8,234 bases of DNA from positions 1 to 8,234 of the forward strand of contig JAADFS010000191.1 of assembly GCA_013152795.1 (NCBI GenBank). The letters run 5' to 3'. The position numbers and the translations under genes were made by a program. This DNA is from Deferribacteres bacterium. GTDB taxonomy: Bacteria; Nitrospirota; Thermodesulfovibrionia; UBA6902. This document shows, one piece after another, positions 6,280-8,234 of this stretch (positions within the stretch are counted from its first letter, which is position 1; each line of letters starts with the position of its first letter). The notes beneath the pieces are model-generated. The model was not told the origin of the DNA, did not search any database, and saw only the letters and a program-made list of their open reading frames with translations.

Positions 6280-7108
6280 GGGGCAGCCGCCGGCATGGTG
6301 CCCGGGCTGCGGCAATTTCAGCATTTTGAAGACATTCAAGGAGGCAATGGCGGAGCTGAACATCATGCCCCATGAGTTTGTCATTGTCTCGGGAATAGGG
6401 CAGGCAAGCAAGTTCCCGCATTATCTGAAATGCAACACCTTCAACGGCCTGCACGGAAGGACGCTTCCCGTTGCAACGGGTATAAGGCTTGCCGACCACG
6501 CGATGCCGGTTATTGCCGTTGCCGGGGACGGGGACTGCTACGGTGAGGGTGGAAACCACCTGATACACGCAATCAGGAGGAATATAGATGTAACCCTCTT
6601 TGTGCATGACAACCAGGTATACGGGCTCACAAAGGGGCAGCCTTCACCTACAAGCATGGAAGGCATGAAGACGAAAAACCAGCCCCTCGGTGTCCTTTCC
6701 GGGCAGTTGGATCCAATGGCGCTGGCAGTGGCCCTTGACTGCAGTTTTGTTGCAAGGGGCTTTGCAGGAGACACGGCGCATCTGAAAGACCTGATAAAAG
6801 AGGCGGTAAGCCACAGGGGCTTTTCCCTTGTTGACATTCTACAGCCGTGCGTGACGTTCAACAAAATCAATACCTACCAGTGGTATAAAGAGAGGGTTTA
6901 CCATCTGGAGCCGGCTTACAATCCCCGGGACAGGGTTGAGGCATTCAGGAGGTCGCTTGAATGGGGGGAGCGTATCCCCCTGGGCATCATCTACAGGAAC
7001 GACCGTCCTGTCATGGAGGACAGGATTCCCGTGCTTGCGGAAAGGCCGCTTGTGAGGCGGTCATTTGAGCCGCCGGCAGTGGAGGCGGCTCTGAAGGAGT
7101 TTTATTAG
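6257..7108 (+). CDS. korB: 2-oxoacid:ferredoxin oxidoreductase, beta subunit (KorB type)
   Basis: The 283-residue catalytic partner of KorA, carrying thiamine pyrophosphate and one [4Fe-4S] cluster in the cytoplasmic complex. The TPP/Mg motif is GDGDCYGEGGNH (90-101), continuing to HDNQVYGLTKGQPSPT. Likely cluster ligands are Cys15 and Cys18 (WCPGCGN), Cys59 (LKCNTF) and Cys198 (LQPCVTF), matching the four-cysteine pattern of the family. GLHGRTLPVATG (64-75) is another family hallmark. Length is normal and all expected residues are present. The start at 6257 has AGGGG six bases upstream, inside korA. It is the last gene of the overlapping block; a weak hairpin follows before the convergent transporter. 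The substrate (2-oxoglutarate most likely, other 2-oxoacids possible) is inferred from the family. Confidence 0.94.
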   Translation: MPSPEDYKGQPPAWCPGCGNFSILKTFKEAMAELNIMPHEFVIVSGIGQASKFPHYLKCNTFNGLHGRTLPVATGIRLADHAMPVIAVAGDGDCYGEGGNHLIHAIRRNIDVTLFVHDNQVYGLTKGQPSPTSMEGMKTKNQPLGVLSGQLDPMALAVALDCSFVARGFAGDTAHLKDLIKEAVSHRGFSLVDILQPCVTFNKINTYQWYKERVYHLEPAYNPRDRVEAFRRSLEWGERIPLGIIYRNDRPVMEDRIPVLAERPLVRRSFEPPAVEAALKEFY

Positions 7109-7117
7109 TTCAGCACC

Positions 7118-7138
7118 CTCCTGTGATAGTGACGGGAG
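7118..7138. terminator. Weak hairpin between convergent korB and transporter genes
   Basis: CTCCTGT (7118-7124) pairs with ACGGGAG (7132-7138), seven pairs with one G-U and a seven-base loop, ten bases after the korB stop. No real T run follows on either strand, so it is not a canonical Rho-independent terminator. A second small palindrome, GAGTC-ATCCA-GACTC, lies at 7160-7174. Position between convergent genes is the main argument. Confidence 0.25.
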
Positions 7139-7187
7139 TGATGAGGATTTATACCATGGGAGTCATCCAGACTCACTCAGCAGGCCC

Positions 7188-8234
7188 TCACGTGCCGCAT
7201 TCTCTGTCCTGCACAGGAGACGGTTCCGCATAGGGTGCCGCCGGTTTTTCAGCAGGTCTGACATTGACATCCGGCTGCGGGTACGGAGTTGACAGCGGCA
7301 GGGCGGCCTCCTGTATGCGGCTCCTTGCGAGGCTCCACACGACCACCGAGCTGCCTGCTGCAAGAAAGCACAGTATGCCGGCAAATACGAATGCTATGAC
7401 ATATGCCTGTGTCGCGTCATAAAGCACGCCTCCGGCCACCGGGCCGAGGATGCCGGCGACACCGTATGCAGTGAATATCCAGCCGTAGTTCATGCCGAGG
7501 TTCTTTGTCCCGAAATAATCCGCTGTTGCGGATGGAAACAGGGCAAAGTTGCCGCCGAAATTAAGCCCCACCCATGCCGACGCAATAAACACTGCTGCAT
7601 GTGATTCAACGCTCACAAGCACCATGAATGCCATGCCCTGTGCAAGGAACATTATCATCATGGCCCTCGGCCGGTCCATGAGGTCGCTGACCTTGCCCCA
7701 GAATATACGGCCCAGTGCATTGAAGACGGCAAGTACGCCGACAGGTTCGACAAAGCGGCCGAACCCGCCCATCCAGGCGGGCGCAAATGTCCTGCCGTTC
7801 AGTATATCGCCCATGAGGGGCTTCCACTGGCCGATTGCCATCAGCCCTGAGGTGGCTCCGAATATAAAGGTAATCCACAGCATGCAGGCAAGCGGCGTGT
7901 TCAGCATTTCCCGCCATTCAGTGTCAGGCCCTGAACTGCGCTGGATTTGCCCTGAGGACAGGCCTGGGGCCTGCCATCCGTCCGGAGGATTGCGCAGCAG
8001 AGAAGCCCCTAATATGACGAATACCGCGCTGGTGACGCCGTGGAATATAAAAAACGCCTTCCAGCCGATGCCGAATCCGCTGCCCTGTGAAACACCGAGG
8101 GCCACAAGGAGAACCTGAGATAATCCCATGGCATCCGCGCCTTGCCCCGGTGGAAGCAGGAGCGTGGATGCCGGGCCTGCGAAAAAGAGGGCGCCCGCGC
8201 CGAAGCCGGCAACCGAGACGCCTGTGACCAGGCC
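7188..8234 (-). CDS. OFA-family MFS carboxylate transporter (5' end outside window)
   Basis: The C-terminal 348 residues of a major facilitator transporter of the oxalate/formate antiporter (OFA) family, an inner-membrane carrier for small carboxylates. The frame stays open to the window edge, so the N terminus is missing; the first visible residues GLVTGVSVAGFGAGALFF match an early OFA helix. Other family marks are NPPDGW in the loop before the central region, GRIFWGKVSDLMDRPRA (MFS motif-A-like), and the strongly OFA-type stretch NFGGNFALFPSATADYFGT followed by KNLGMNYGWIFTAYGV. The C-terminal tail after the last helix (about 40 residues, Pro/Ala-rich) is soluble and unremarkable. The substrate is not decidable: oxalate, formate, lactate or related acids are possible. 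It is convergent with korB, 79 bases apart, so it belongs to a different transcript. Confidence 0.9.
   Translation of the reverse strand, partial: GLVTGVSVAGFGAGALFFAGPASTLLLPPGQGADAMGLSQVLLVALGVSQGSGFGIGWKAFFIFHGVTSAVFVILGASLLRNPPDGWQAPGLSSGQIQRSSGPDTEWREMLNTPLACMLWITFIFGATSGLMAIGQWKPLMGDILNGRTFAPAWMGGFGRFVEPVGVLAVFNALGRIFWGKVSDLMDRPRAMMIMFLAQGMAFMVLVSVESHAAVFIASAWVGLNFGGNFALFPSATADYFGTKNLGMNYGWIFTAYGVAGILGPVAGGVLYDATQAYVIAFVFAGILCFLAAGSSVVVWSLARSRIQEAALPLSTPYPQPDVNVRPAEKPAAPYAEPSPVQDRECGT

Noticed and set aside
7549..8118. Plus-strand 189-codon ORF
   Set aside because: Antisense shadow of the OFA transporter; the minus frame carries the family motifs.
8127..8129. ATG at 8129 (minus strand) as the transporter start
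   Set aside because: The frame stays open upstream to the window edge and encodes an OFA-like membrane helix, so this is an internal methionine.

Overview
The window looks like bacterial chromosome from an anaerobic or microaerophilic, respiring Gram-negative lineage. Arginine is often AGG, isoleucine is often ATA, and base composition is moderately GC-rich. A 2-oxoacid:ferredoxin oxidoreductase, a cytochrome c-like tail and an OFA-type carboxylate transporter fit Nitrospirota (Thermodesulfovibrionia-like) or Desulfobacterota, but this assignment is an impression from gene style and was not tested.

Layout. Bases 1-87 are the 3' end of a cytochrome c-like gene with an unusual Met/Cys/His-rich tail. 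A 227-base gap follows, holding a short hydrophobic reading-frame fragment. Then comes an orphan membrane sensor histidine kinase (315-1358) and a UbiB/ABC1-family atypical kinase (1574-3238). Next is a tightly overlapped three-gene block: a geranylgeranyl-reductase-like FAD oxidoreductase (3486-4583), a fused gamma-alpha KorA subunit (4555-6279) and the TPP/Fe-S KorB subunit (6257-7108). A convergent, truncated OFA-family MFS transporter occupies 7188-8234 on the minus strand.

The most striking non-coding structure is a modular repeat present twice, in the gaps on either side of ubiB. Each copy starts 17-19 bases after a stop codon with the same 23 bases (containing TGCAT-AAAC-ATGCA). A 7-base-period array follows, whose unit differs between copies. 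Then comes a 38-base block matching at 37 positions, and a G/C-rich hairpin. Copy A also carries a strong G-quadruplex motif in the ubiB leader.

How the genes may work together. UbiB proteins act in isoprenoid-quinone or lipid homeostasis, and geranylgeranyl reductases saturate isoprenoid chains, in some archaea with reduced ferredoxin as donor. KorAB makes reduced ferredoxin by oxidising a 2-oxoacid. The overlap of the reductase gene with korA and of korA with korB suggests that the oxidoreductase may feed electrons to the flavoprotein: a candidate ferredoxin-driven isoprenoid (perhaps menaquinone side-chain) reduction module. That link is inference. The flavoprotein lacks some hallmark GGR motifs, so its substrate is open.
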